NCBI GenBank assembly: GCA_035525055.1
Contig: DATLEZ010000047.1
Location: 1 to 38,956 of the forward strand
DNA from: DATEEG01 sp035525055
GTDB taxonomy: Bacteria > Actinomycetota > Acidimicrobiia > Spongiisociales > ZC4RG35
Length of the DNA: 38,956 nt
Direction of reading: 5' to 3'
Of the stretch, positions 32,059 to 38,956 are shown in pieces. The translations under genes were made by a program, and so were the position numbers. The notes beneath the pieces are model-generated. The model was given only the letters and a program-made list of their open reading frames with translations. It was not told the origin of the DNA and did not search any database. The first letter of the stretch is position 1. Each line of letters starts with the position of its first letter.

Positions 32059-32119
32059 AAAGGACGGTCGAAGGCAAGCCCGACCGATACCGGCTCTGAT
32101 ATAGAAACCGTCGGCCCCG

Positions 32120-33085
32120 TTATCCGCCGAAGACTTCGACCACGATGATTCCGTAGGGGCCGGCCACTGTCGCTACTCCCACCCGGTCGACGGCTCCGGA
32201 GAGCATCCTGGCCCGATGCGGAACCGAGCCGACCATCTCCTCGTGGACAGCCCTGGTCGTCGCGGCGAGGCCGATGTTCTCCGCGGTCGATGCCAGTCCG
32301 ATCCCGGCGGCCGCAACCCGATCGGCGACGCGGCCAGTCACCGGCGACACATGGGAGAGGTAGCCGTTTCGGTACATCTCCTCGGCGTGGAGGGCAGCCA
32401 CGACCGCCAACTCCTCTGACCACGGCAACGGATTGATCCCGGCTCCGAGCCGCACCTCGTTAATGAAGCCGAAGACCTCCTCGGCCGACCCCCGATCGAG
32501 GGCATAGTCGGCGGGTTCGACCGGCTCGAGTTTGACGCGCTCGTCTCCGTCGACCAGGACCCGACGTCCGCCCACCAGGTCCTCCAGGGCAGAGATCACC
32601 TCGGCGATCGGGCGGCCGGCAACGGTCGCCAGGATCCTGCTCGGCAATGACTCGGGACCCGTCAATGCCCCAACGATCCGCGACTCGGCCAGGGTGTCGT
32701 CGAGGCCACCGACGGGAAGGACCCCTGCCACCGCAACGACGATCGTCAGCAGAAGCACACCCCAGGCCGCCGCGAATCCTGCCCCTCCGACGCGGTTGGT
32801 GAGGTTGAGACCGGGAAGCTCCATCACCCGGCTCAAGGCACGAGCCACCAGACCCAAAGCCAGCCCCACACCCACAAAAAGAAGCACCCCGGCTCCGAGC
32901 CGGGCCCACTCGGAAGTGACACCGAAGCGGTCAGTGACGAAATCGCCGATCGGTCCTGACAAACGGAACGCGATCGCCGCACCGAGTACAAGACCGACGA
33001 GATCCAACAACTCCCGAACGAGACCCCGCACCCATCCCCGCACAACCAGCCCGGCCAGAGCCGCCCCCAAGAGAAAGTCGATCAT
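32120..33085 (-). CDS. CvpA-type membrane domain fused to a CAP/SCP domain
   Basis: 321 aa. Residues 1-130 are a CvpA-like domain with four hydrophobic helices (IDFLLGAALAGLVVRGWVRGLVRELLDL..., NRVGGAGFAAAWGVLLLTIVV). A linker (about 130-195) leads to a CAP/SCP domain (about 200-321), with FINEVRLGAGINPLPWSEELAVVAALHAEEM, H245 in YLSHVSP, AENI (268-271) and an HRARMLSGAVDRVGVA segment. CAP domains are secreted proteins of cell-wall or interaction roles. A CvpA membrane part carrying an extracytoplasmic enzyme domain recalls MarP (CvpA plus trypsin-like protease), but with CAP instead. The ATG directly follows the ACGTGGT heptamer array and has no Shine-Dalgarno. Confidence 0.85.
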   Translation of the reverse strand: MIDFLLGAALAGLVVRGWVRGLVRELLDLVGLVLGAAIAFRLSGPIGDFVTDRFGVTSEWARLGAGVLLFVGVGLALGLVARALSRVMELPGLNLTNRVGGAGFAAAWGVLLLTIVVAVAGVLPVGGLDDTLAESRIVGALTGPESLPSRILATVAGRPIAEVISALEDLVGGRRVLVDGDERVKLEPVEPADYALDRGSAEEVFGFINEVRLGAGINPLPWSEELAVVAALHAEEMYRNGYLSHVSPVTGRVADRVAAAGIGLASTAENIGLAATTRAVHEEMVGSVPHRARMLSGAVDRVGVATVAGPYGIIVVEVFGG

Positions 33086-33086
33086 T

Positions 33087-33176
33087 ACGTGGTACGTGGT
33101 ACGTGGTACGTGGTACGTCGATCCATCGTTTCATGGTGCTTCGAACGCATGACGCACCACGCTTGAGGCACCACAG
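33087..33176. repeat. Heptamer arrays ACGTGGT x4.6 and diverged CACC units
   Basis: 33087-33118: four exact ACGTGGT units and a partial fifth, starting 1 nt from the CvpA-CAP ATG (which reads away on minus). 33149-33176: four looser heptamers ATGACGC, ACCACGC, TTGAGGC, ACCACAG, which keep the period and a final GC or AG. Confidence 0.8.
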
Positions 33177-33193
33177 ATGAGGACCAAACTTGC

Positions 33194-33904
33194 TCAGGCA
33201 AGCTCGATCCTCATCCTTTTATTGGCTTTGCCTTTGGACTCGGTTTTGACGACGCGAACCGATCCGACCTCGAGGGTGGAGCGCACATGAGTTCCACCGT
33301 CTGCCTGGCGATCGAGTCCGACGATGTCGATCACCCTGATCTCGGTCACATATTCCGGAATGAGATTGGCCTTGGTGCGAATCAGCTCGGGATCGGTAAG
33401 GGCGGCATCGCGAGCTAGAAAGAGCACCTCGGCCGGGTATCCCTTCACCAGTTCTTCGTTGAGGATGCGCTCGACCTCGCGTCCGAACTCGGTCGACATC
33501 GCGTCGAGTTCGAAGTCCATCCGGGCCACTCCAGGCTCCATGTTGCCACCGGTCACCTTCGCTCCGAAGTCGCGCCACACCACTCCGGAGAGAGCGTGGA
33601 GAGCGGTGTGGGTCCGCATGAGCCGATAACGGCGATCCCAATCGATAAGGCCTTCGACCTCCGAGCCCGGCTCGAGGCCCAGGGGGTCGGCTACGAGGTG
33701 GAGGATCTTCCCCTCGCGGCGGATTGTGTCGATGACCTCGACCTCACCGCCCGCATACCGAAGGATCCCGACGTCTCCGGGCTGGCCGCCCCCGCGGGCA
33801 TAGAACACCGTGCGGTCAAGATCGATGCCGTCGGGCGTGATCCCGACGACCTTGCCCTCGGCGGTCGTCCGATAGGCATCCCTGGAAGCGACCTCTTCTG
33901 TCAT
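33194..33904 (-). CDS. Alanyl-tRNA editing protein (AlaX type)
   Basis: 236 aa, a free-standing relative of the AlaRS editing domain, which deacylates Ser- or Gly-tRNA-Ala. Seen: TVFYARGGGQPGDVG (family FxxxGGGQPxDxG), the zinc pair HTALH (H99, H103), the GNMEPGVARMDFEL segment and, near the C-terminus, ADGGTHV with H206. In AlaRS the corresponding stretch is CGGTH; here Asp202 replaces the Cys, a change common in stand-alone AlaX proteins as I recall them. The length fits AlaX-M without the C-Ala domain. A diverged heptamer array lies just upstream of the start. Confidence 0.9.
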   Translation of the reverse strand: MTEEVASRDAYRTTAEGKVVGITPDGIDLDRTVFYARGGGQPGDVGILRYAGGEVEVIDTIRREGKILHLVADPLGLEPGSEVEGLIDWDRRYRLMRTHTALHALSGVVWRDFGAKVTGGNMEPGVARMDFELDAMSTEFGREVERILNEELVKGYPAEVLFLARDAALTDPELIRTKANLIPEYVTEIRVIDIVGLDRQADGGTHVRSTLEVGSVRVVKTESKGKANKRMRIELA

Positions 33905-33924
33905 CTCGTGTGGCGGGTCGTGGA

Positions 33925-33950
33925 TAGCGAGCGATGAGCGGTGAGCACGG
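33925..33950. repeat. Diverged heptamer array upstream of alaX
   Basis: Units TAGCGAG, CGATGAG, CGGTGAG and a partial CACGG. Only the 7-nt spacing of GAG is well kept. It lies in the divergent gap between alaX and the lipoprotein gene. Confidence 0.5.
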
Positions 33951-33957
33951 AATGAAC

Positions 33958-33963
33958 TAGCTT
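33958..33963 (+). promoter_or_regulatory. -10 box of a leaderless gene (33971)
   Basis: TAGCTT, 7 nt before the ATG at 33971. No Shine-Dalgarno. Confidence 0.5.
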
Positions 33964-33970
33964 ACGGGCG

Positions 33971-34408
33971 ATGCGCCGCTGGACCGTCCCCCTCCTCGTC
34001 CTGGTCGCCGCTTGCTCCAACGCCTCCGACGTCCCAACCACGACGGTCCCGACCGAGGCGTTGCGAGAGCAAATTCATGCTGCCACCGGACACGATCCCG
34101 AGGCGTGCACGAGCATGATGGGTGAGTCGGCTTCGATCCAGATAGACGACGTGATCGCCATCCCCGACTGCATCATCGTCCAGGAAAGCGCCGAATTGAT
34201 CGTCACCAACGCCAGCAGTGTCGAGCAGCGATTCGCCGTCTCCGATCCCCCCAACGTCAATGTCCGGCACGACATATACGTCCTGGAAATCCCGGTCGGG
34301 TCGGAGGAAGCGATTCCGGAAGTGGGAGAACGCACCGAGAGCGGGGTTTATCCCTTCTACATAAGGGGTGGGGAGCCGTTCTCGGGCTTCCTGGTTGTCG
34401 TCCCGTAG
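33971..34408 (+). CDS. Small secreted lipoprotein
   Basis: 145 aa. MRRWTVPLLVLVAAC is a short lipoprotein signal with lipidated C15 (lipobox LVAAC), followed by a Thr/Pro linker. The mature part contains ADGHDPEACTSMM-like polar sequence with C46 and C66 as a possible disulfide, then a beta-rich C-terminal domain (AELIVTNASSVEQRFAVSDP...VNVRHDIYVLEIPVGSEEAIPEVGE...GVYPFYIRGGEPFSGFLVVV). The order of strands recalls cupredoxin-like folds, but the copper ligands are not all there, so I leave the function open. It is leaderless, 7 nt after TAGCTT, and 99 nt upstream of the second transporter operon. Confidence 0.75.
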   Translation: MRRWTVPLLVLVAACSNASDVPTTTVPTEALREQIHAATGHDPEACTSMMGESASIQIDDVIAIPDCIIVQESAELIVTNASSVEQRFAVSDPPNVNVRHDIYVLEIPVGSEEAIPEVGERTESGVYPFYIRGGEPFSGFLVVVP

Positions 34409-34507
34409 TCCAGACCCGGGCTGGTTCGAACCGGTATGCTTCTCTACCTACCGGGCGGATCTCCGTCCGGTTCTATTGGGAAACCAACCACGGAAGGAAT
34501 AAAAACT

Positions 34508-35785
34508 ATGACGAAACTCCGCAGTCCGCGGTTACTCGTCCTTTTCGGCCTTATGGCGCTGATCGCCGCGGCGTGTGGCGGTACCGCTGTCGCCCCCGAT
34601 GTGTGCGAATCCGATGCGTTCGGATGTGTCGAAATCGCCGACGGGGAGCCAATCAGCATTGGCTCTCTCCTGGTGACTACAGGACCCAACTCCAGCCTCG
34701 GGCTTGACAGCCAGTACGGAGTCGAGCTAGCCATCGACTACTACGGCGATCAGGCCTTTGACGGAGTGGACACCGAGATCGCCGGACACACCGTCCAACT
34801 CTCCCCCGAGGACGAAGGTTGCTCGGCCGAAGGTGGAACCTCCGGAGCCAACCGTTTGGCGGCCGATGCCCAAATGGTTGCGGTTGTCGGAACCAGCTGC
34901 TCCTCAGCAGCTCTCGACGTGGCCGATCAGATCTTCTCTGACAAGGGAATTTCGATCGTGTCGCCGTCGAACACCGGCCCCGCTCTGACCGACCCGGCCA
35001 AGCACAAGCCGTTCTACCTGCGTACCGCCCACAACGACAGCATCCAGGGTGCCGCCGTGGCGAACTTCGCTTACAACGAACTCGGTGTGACAACGGCCGC
35101 GACGATCCATGACGGCAGCCCGTATGCCGAGGGCCTGCAGGCGGTCTTCGCCGAGGTATTCATCTCGCTGGGCGGCACTATCACCACTCAGGAGGCGGTG
35201 CAGGTCGGTCAGACCGACTTCAACCCCGTCCTGACGGCCATCGCCGCCGGGGAGCCGGAATTCCTCTACTACCCGATCTTCGTGGCTGAAGGTGGCTTGA
35301 TCACCCAGCAGGCGCGCCAGACCCCGGGTCTGGAGGCGACCCTGTTCGCCGGATCTGACGGCATGTTCACTCCGGACTGGATCGACGCCGCCGGCGCCGA
35401 CAACGCCGAAGGTGTCTACATCTCCGGCCCGGACCTCTCCGCCCTGTCAGGTGACATGGCGTTTTACACCGACACGTTCATCCCTGCCTACACCGAGGTG
35501 TACGGCGCTCCGCAGTCGGTTTTCCATGCACACGCATGGGATGCGACCAACATGATCCTGGCTGCCATCGAAGAGGTGGCGATCGACCAGGACGGAACGC
35601 TGTACATCCCCCGCACGGCCCTGAAGGACGCCCTGTTCGCCACTAGCGGATTCGGCGGCATTACCGGGACGCTCACCTGCAACGAGAACGGCGACTGCCA
35701 GCAATCGGCCACCATCGCCGTGGTAACGGTCGAAGGCGGAGCTTTCACCGACAACGTCTACTCCGAGCTGGGTACTCTCGGCTAA
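34508..35785 (+). CDS. livK: LIV-type ABC transporter substrate-binding lipoprotein
   Basis: 425 aa. The lipoprotein signal MTKLRSPRLLVLFGLMALIAAAC has lipidated C23. The LivK-type fold is clear: EPISIGSLLVTTGPNSSLGLDSQYGVELAIDY, then VAVVGTSCSSAALDVADQIFSDKGISIVSPSNTGPALTD, and AATIHDGSPYAEGLQAVF in the second lobe. It is closer to classical branched-chain amino acid-binding proteins than the one at 10.3 kb. ATG 34508 has GGAAGG 10 nt upstream; the frame extends to 34436 without support. The leader contains a small hairpin (ACCGGGCGG / CCGTCCGGT). It is the first gene of the second operon and is followed by a strong hairpin. Confidence 0.92.
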   Translation: MTKLRSPRLLVLFGLMALIAAACGGTAVAPDVCESDAFGCVEIADGEPISIGSLLVTTGPNSSLGLDSQYGVELAIDYYGDQAFDGVDTEIAGHTVQLSPEDEGCSAEGGTSGANRLAADAQMVAVVGTSCSSAALDVADQIFSDKGISIVSPSNTGPALTDPAKHKPFYLRTAHNDSIQGAAVANFAYNELGVTTAATIHDGSPYAEGLQAVFAEVFISLGGTITTQEAVQVGQTDFNPVLTAIAAGEPEFLYYPIFVAEGGLITQQARQTPGLEATLFAGSDGMFTPDWIDAAGADNAEGVYISGPDLSALSGDMAFYTDTFIPAYTEVYGAPQSVFHAHAWDATNMILAAIEEVAIDQDGTLYIPRTALKDALFATSGFGGITGTLTCNENGDCQQSATIAVVTVEGGAFTDNVYSELGTLG

Positions 35786-35802
35786 TCGAGACAAACTGAG
35801 AC

Positions 35803-35836
35803 AAGAAGGGGGTGGGAGATTTCCCACCCCCTTCTT
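35803..35836 (+). terminator. Strong 15-bp hairpin after livK
   Basis: Perfect stem 35803-35817 / 35822-35836 (AAGAAGGGGGTGGGA and its complement) with a 4-nt loop, ending in TTCTTT. It lies between livK and livH, so it should act as a partial terminator or 3' stabiliser that makes the binding protein more abundant than the permeases. Confidence 0.7.
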
Positions 35837-35854
35837 TGAGGGCGGGAGGGATCT

Positions 35855-36949
35855 TTGGCCACCATCGACGGGTCCGGCAGCCAAAACAAAAAGTCCTGGC
35901 GTGTCGTCATCGAGCGGTTCCCGGTAAGAAGGACCATCCTCTGGATCCTCTCCCTCACGATCATCTACGGGGTGATCGTCGGTACGACCAAAACCCTCGC
36001 CCTCGAGCTTTTCGATGCCGACGATTGGATCAGCTTCACGATTCAGGGCCTTGCCCGCGGAGCCGTTTACGCCCTGATTGCTCTCGGGTACACGCTGGTC
36101 TACGGCATTCTGTTGATCATCAATTTTGCCCATGGCGAGGTCTTCATGGCCGGTGCCTACACCGCTTTCTTCGTGGCGATGGGTTTGCACGGACAGGGAT
36201 TCCTCAACGCCCAGCCGGTGCTGAGCCTGCTGATCCTCTTCGCGGTCTCGGCGGCCGTGTCCACCGCCGTTGCCCTCATCCTCGAGAAGGTCGCCTATCG
36301 GCCGCTCCGTGGCAAACCGCGGCTCGTTCCCCTCATCACCGCCATCGGCGCCTCCCTGTTCCTGCAGTACACATTTAGAGGTTTTTACGGGGCCAGCGCC
36401 AGGGCATACCCCGAGATCCGTGTCCTCGCTGGCACGGTCAACCTGTTCGGCATTACCGTTCAGAAGCGCCAGCTGCTCGTCATTGCCGGTGCGACCGTGC
36501 TTTGGCTGATCCTCTTCCTATTCATCGAGAGGACCAAAACCGGAAGAGCGATGAGAGCGGTCGGTGAAGATCGAGAGATCGCAGCCCTCATGGGGGTGAA
36601 CGTCGACAAGACCATCCGAATCACATTCGCCATCGGAGGCGCCTTGGCTGGCGCAGCAGGGATCCTCTTCGTCCAGATCTTCAATCAGGTCACGTTCGCC
36701 ATGGGCTTCCTACCCGGGCTCAAAGCTTTCACAGCCGCGGTGCTGGGGGGAATCGGCTCGATAACTGGAGCCGCCCTCGGAGGCCTGATACTCGGGCTTA
36801 TGGAGGCCATCGGACCCAACCTGTTCCTTACGGGACTCGTTCCCTCTCCCAACCAGTTGGTCGATCTGGTGGCCTTCGGCATCCTCGTCCTGGTCCTGAT
36901 CTTCAAGCCTGGTGGGTTCCTGGGAGCGCCCGAGGAGAAGCGAGCATGA
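35855..36949 (+). CDS. livH: LIV-type ABC transporter permease (LivH-like)
   Basis: 364-aa permease. An extra N-terminal helix (RTILWILSLTIIYGVIVG) precedes the usual core, which begins IQGLARGAVYALIALGYTLVYGILLIINFAHGEVFMAG. The coupling loop reads RTKTGRAMRAVGEDREIAALMGVNVDKT and the C-terminal signature FTAAVLGGIGSITGAALGGLILG. The start is TTG with GGGAGG 5 nt upstream. The stop overlaps the livM ATG (ATGA at 36946-36949). The substrate is likely a branched-chain amino acid by family, but not proven. Confidence 0.93.
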   Translation: MATIDGSGSQNKKSWRVVIERFPVRRTILWILSLTIIYGVIVGTTKTLALELFDADDWISFTIQGLARGAVYALIALGYTLVYGILLIINFAHGEVFMAGAYTAFFVAMGLHGQGFLNAQPVLSLLILFAVSAAVSTAVALILEKVAYRPLRGKPRLVPLITAIGASLFLQYTFRGFYGASARAYPEIRVLAGTVNLFGITVQKRQLLVIAGATVLWLILFLFIERTKTGRAMRAVGEDREIAALMGVNVDKTIRITFAIGGALAGAAGILFVQIFNQVTFAMGFLPGLKAFTAAVLGGIGSITGAALGGLILGLMEAIGPNLFLTGLVPSPNQLVDLVAFGILVLVLIFKPGGFLGAPEEKRA

Positions 36950-38700
36950 CAGGCCATACCATCGCCGCGCCTCGCGGCCGCAGAACTCTGTCCGATACCC
37001 CTGGATTCAACACCGGGGTCGTGGCCGGCATTGTGGTCGTCTACCTCGGGATGGTGGGGATGATCGAGGCTTTCAGCGAGCGCCCGATCATCACTGGTTA
37101 CATCAACTTCGGGCCATTGCTGATTCTCCTCATCTTCTACTTCTTTGCCTATGCGGCGATTGGAAGGCCCGCGAACCAGACAGCAGAGTTCCAGACCGGC
37201 ATCACCGTGGGCGGTATCGGCGGGCTTCTCACGGGCGTGTTCCTGATCCTGGTTGAGATCGGCGAGACGGCCGGTTATCAGGTCCGCGATGTCTTCATCT
37301 CCATCAGTCCGACGATGCGCGACGTTCTCTCCTTCGGTTTCGGCCCGTATGTAGGAACCGCAGTGTTGACAGGCGTGGGTTCCCTGATGGGAGTCCTGGC
37401 GGTTCTCACCAGGCGACTTCAGCCTGAACTCCGTGCATCCGTGTTCAGTGCGCTCTCGATCCTGATGATCTCGGCGCTGGGAGCCACCCTGTTCAGGGTC
37501 ATGCTCGATGGATTGGGGATCCCGACCCGATGGCTGTACCGGAACGACGGACTCACATTGATCGGGACCGTCGTGATACTGGCTTTGGCGATCGGGATTC
37601 GCCTCTATGTCCGTCGCCAGGGCGGGACCCGGAGAGTCGCGTTGTCTCTCCCCGGAGCCACTGAGAAGAATCTCCCCCGAGTCCTCATCGGTCTCATCGG
37701 CATCGCCCTGATGGCGCTGCCCTGGATCGTCAATACCTTCGTATCGGACGTGCTCGGAACGGTCGGGCTATACATACTTCTAGGTCTCGGACTCAACATC
37801 GTTGTTGGGTTCGCGGGCCTCCTCGACCTCGGCTACGTCGCCTTCTATGCGGTCGGGGCCTACGTGACCGCGATCCTGACGTCGCATGCCTCCTATCTGG
37901 TCACTGACAACCCGTTGCGCCCGTCACCGGACACTTTTACGAACTTCTGGATAGCAATTCCGATAACGGTGGTCATCGCAGTCTTTATTGGGCTGATCAT
38001 CGGGGCTCCGGTCCTGCGCCTGCGAGGCGACTATCTGGCAATTGTTACCCTCGGGTTTGGTGAGATCATTCGGATCCTCGTGACTTCGGACTGGCTCAAG
38101 CCGTACCTGGGGGGCCCGCAGGGCGTCACCGACGCCGAGCGGGTTCCATTTTTTGGCCTCAATACCCGCGACCCCCGCATCTTGTATTACCTGATCCTGG
38201 CGTTTGCGCTCTTCGCTGTGTTCGTCTCGATGCGAGTCAAAGATTCCAGGGTCGGGAGAGCCTGGGCGGCCATGCGGGAGGACGAGGATATCGCCGAAGG
38301 CATGGGCGTCTCGGTCATCAAGTACAAACTGCTGGCCTTTGCGATGGGCGCCGCCATCGGCTGTCTCGGTGGTGCTTTCTTCGCCGCCAAGTTGTCTGTG
38401 GCCAACCCAGGTTCATTCACGCTCCTCGTATCGATCAACGTTCTGGCCGTGGTCGTCCTTGGTGGCATTGGATCGATTCCCGGAGTGGTGGTGGGATCGT
38501 TGGTCCTGGTCGGGTTGCCCGAATTGCTTAGGGAGTTCGGCGAGTTCCGCCTCCACATATACGGCGCCATCATCATCGCCATCATGGTGCTCCGACCCGA
38601 GGGCCTCATACCGGATAAACGAAGGGCGATGGAACTCCACGCCACCGAGGTTCACGAGAGTGCCGGCCCGTTGAGCCCGGCGGCAACCGAGGGCATGTAA
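36946..38700 (+). CDS. livM: LIV-type ABC transporter permease (LivM-like), extended
   Basis: 584 aa, much longer than the usual 350-420. The C-terminal 340 residues are the normal LivM core: LGLNIVVGFAGLLDLGYVAFYAVGAY, the coupling loop DSRVGRAWAAMREDEDIAEGMGVSVIKYK, and VVVLGGIGSIPGVVVGSLVLVGLPELLREF. The first 230 residues add several more hydrophobic helices (VVAGIVVVYLGMVGMIEAF, LLILLIFYFFAYAAIG, IGGLLTGVFLILVEIG and others) separated by short loops. The extension has no recognised domain. It overlaps livH by 4 nt at the start and livG by 1 nt at the end (TAATG). Confidence 0.92.
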   Translation: MTGHTIAAPRGRRTLSDTPGFNTGVVAGIVVVYLGMVGMIEAFSERPIITGYINFGPLLILLIFYFFAYAAIGRPANQTAEFQTGITVGGIGGLLTGVFLILVEIGETAGYQVRDVFISISPTMRDVLSFGFGPYVGTAVLTGVGSLMGVLAVLTRRLQPELRASVFSALSILMISALGATLFRVMLDGLGIPTRWLYRNDGLTLIGTVVILALAIGIRLYVRRQGGTRRVALSLPGATEKNLPRVLIGLIGIALMALPWIVNTFVSDVLGTVGLYILLGLGLNIVVGFAGLLDLGYVAFYAVGAYVTAILTSHASYLVTDNPLRPSPDTFTNFWIAIPITVVIAVFIGLIIGAPVLRLRGDYLAIVTLGFGEIIRILVTSDWLKPYLGGPQGVTDAERVPFFGLNTRDPRILYYLILAFALFAVFVSMRVKDSRVGRAWAAMREDEDIAEGMGVSVIKYKLLAFAMGAAIGCLGGAFFAAKLSVANPGSFTLLVSINVLAVVVLGGIGSIPGVVVGSLVLVGLPELLREFGEFRLHIYGAIIIAIMVLRPEGLIPDKRRAMELHATEVHESAGPLSPAATEGM

Positions 38701-38956
38701 TGAGTCACCTGCTCGAACTCACCGGGGTCTCAAAGCGGTTCGGCGGCCTTCAGGCCGTCAATGAGGTCGACTTTCACGCCGATCCGGGAGAGATCGTTGG
38801 GGTGATCGGCCCCAACGGCGCCGGCAAGACCACCCTCTTCAACATCGTCACGGGCTTCTACACCCCGGACGAGGGAACGATGATCTTCGACGGGCACAAC
38901 ATCGCCGGATTGAAACCCAATGCTCTGACCCGATTGGGTATGGCCCGCACCTTTCA
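38700..38956 (+). CDS. livG: LIV-type ABC transporter ATP-binding protein (LivG-like), partial
   Basis: Only the first 85 codons are inside the window. They show the LivG start (LLELTGVSKRFGGLQAVNEVDFHADPGE), Walker A GPNGAGKTTLF and the beginning of the Q-loop region (GMARTF). The ATG shares an A with the livM stop (TAATG), so it is translationally coupled. A LivF gene is expected beyond the right edge. Confidence 0.93.
   Translation, partial: MSHLLELTGVSKRFGGLQAVNEVDFHADPGEIVGVIGPNGAGKTTLFNIVTGFYTPDEGTMIFDGHNIAGLKPNALTRLGMARTF

Noticed and set aside
34409..34507. Promoter TATGCT and palindrome GGTTCGAACC before livK as a regulator site
   Set aside because: The -10 is plausible but no -35 at the right distance, and the palindrome is too short to support a specific regulator.
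35447..36190. 247-aa minus-strand frame across livK and livH
   Set aside because: Opposite well-supported transporter genes, no domain, and it crosses the livK hairpin.

Overview
The window is GC-rich, densely coded chromosomal DNA that reads as a high-GC Gram-positive (actinobacterial) genome, probably a deep lineage such as Acidimicrobiia rather than a Streptomyces or Mycobacterium relative. The evidence is a UPF0182 gene close to a PDZ/Lon-like protease gene, a DivIVA-domain protein, a DUF2342 (Zincin_2) protein, a WS/DGAT acyltransferase, an AhpE-type peroxiredoxin, a sigE-rseA-type stress locus beside tatA, and many genes whose start codon lies 6-7 nt after a TANNNT box (leaderless pattern). 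No phage, integrase, transposase gene or CRISPR array is visible. The taxonomic call is inference.

Layout. 1-338 holds no gene. Then come tRNA-fMet (-), a 53-aa membrane peptide (+), and a minus-strand block: receiver-histidine kinase, UPF0182 membrane protein, a DivIVA/coiled-coil protein whose C-terminus resembles phage Mu gpF-type minor head proteins, and a PDZ/Lon-like protease (0.66-7.9 kb). A bioY gene (+) at 7.9-8.5 kb is broken by a frameshift. A minus-strand operon follows (8.6-16.0 kb): acyl-CoA synthetase, two LIV-type permeases, substrate-binding lipoprotein and two ATPases, with moaE just upstream. From 16.6 to 21.5 kb lie a DUF2342 protein with an altered HExxH motif, a peroxiredoxin, the ECF sigma / anti-sigma / RseB-like locus, tatA and a membrane-anchored protein of unknown function. 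From 21.6 to 34.4 kb are a CLC antiporter, an MFS transporter, DUF2277, an ornithine cyclodeaminase-family protein, a NYN-OST-HTH protein, tRNA-Arg(CCT), a 3-TM protein, a KimA-like K+ transporter, WS/DGAT, a CvpA-CAP fusion, an AlaX editing protein and a small lipoprotein. A second LIV-type transporter operon runs off the right edge (34.5-38.96 kb).

How the genes fit together. The two LIV-type transporters are the main metabolic theme. In the first, the acyl-CoA synthetase overlaps the permease gene by 4 nt, which suggests uptake of a carboxylic acid followed by CoA activation. The sigma locus is an envelope-stress module with a recognisable autoregulatory ECF promoter. K+ (KimA-like) and Cl-/H+ (CLC) transport, Tat export and DivIVA fit general envelope and ion homeostasis.

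The most unusual non-coding signal is a set of short intergenic arrays with a fixed 7-nt period, mostly four units (about 28 bp) long, but with a different heptamer at each site. At least a dozen lie between about 13 and 34 kb, some as inverted pairs, and several touch start or stop codons. Second is a 199-bp MITE-like inverted-repeat element at 31860-32058. All assignments come from reading the sequence; no database search was possible.
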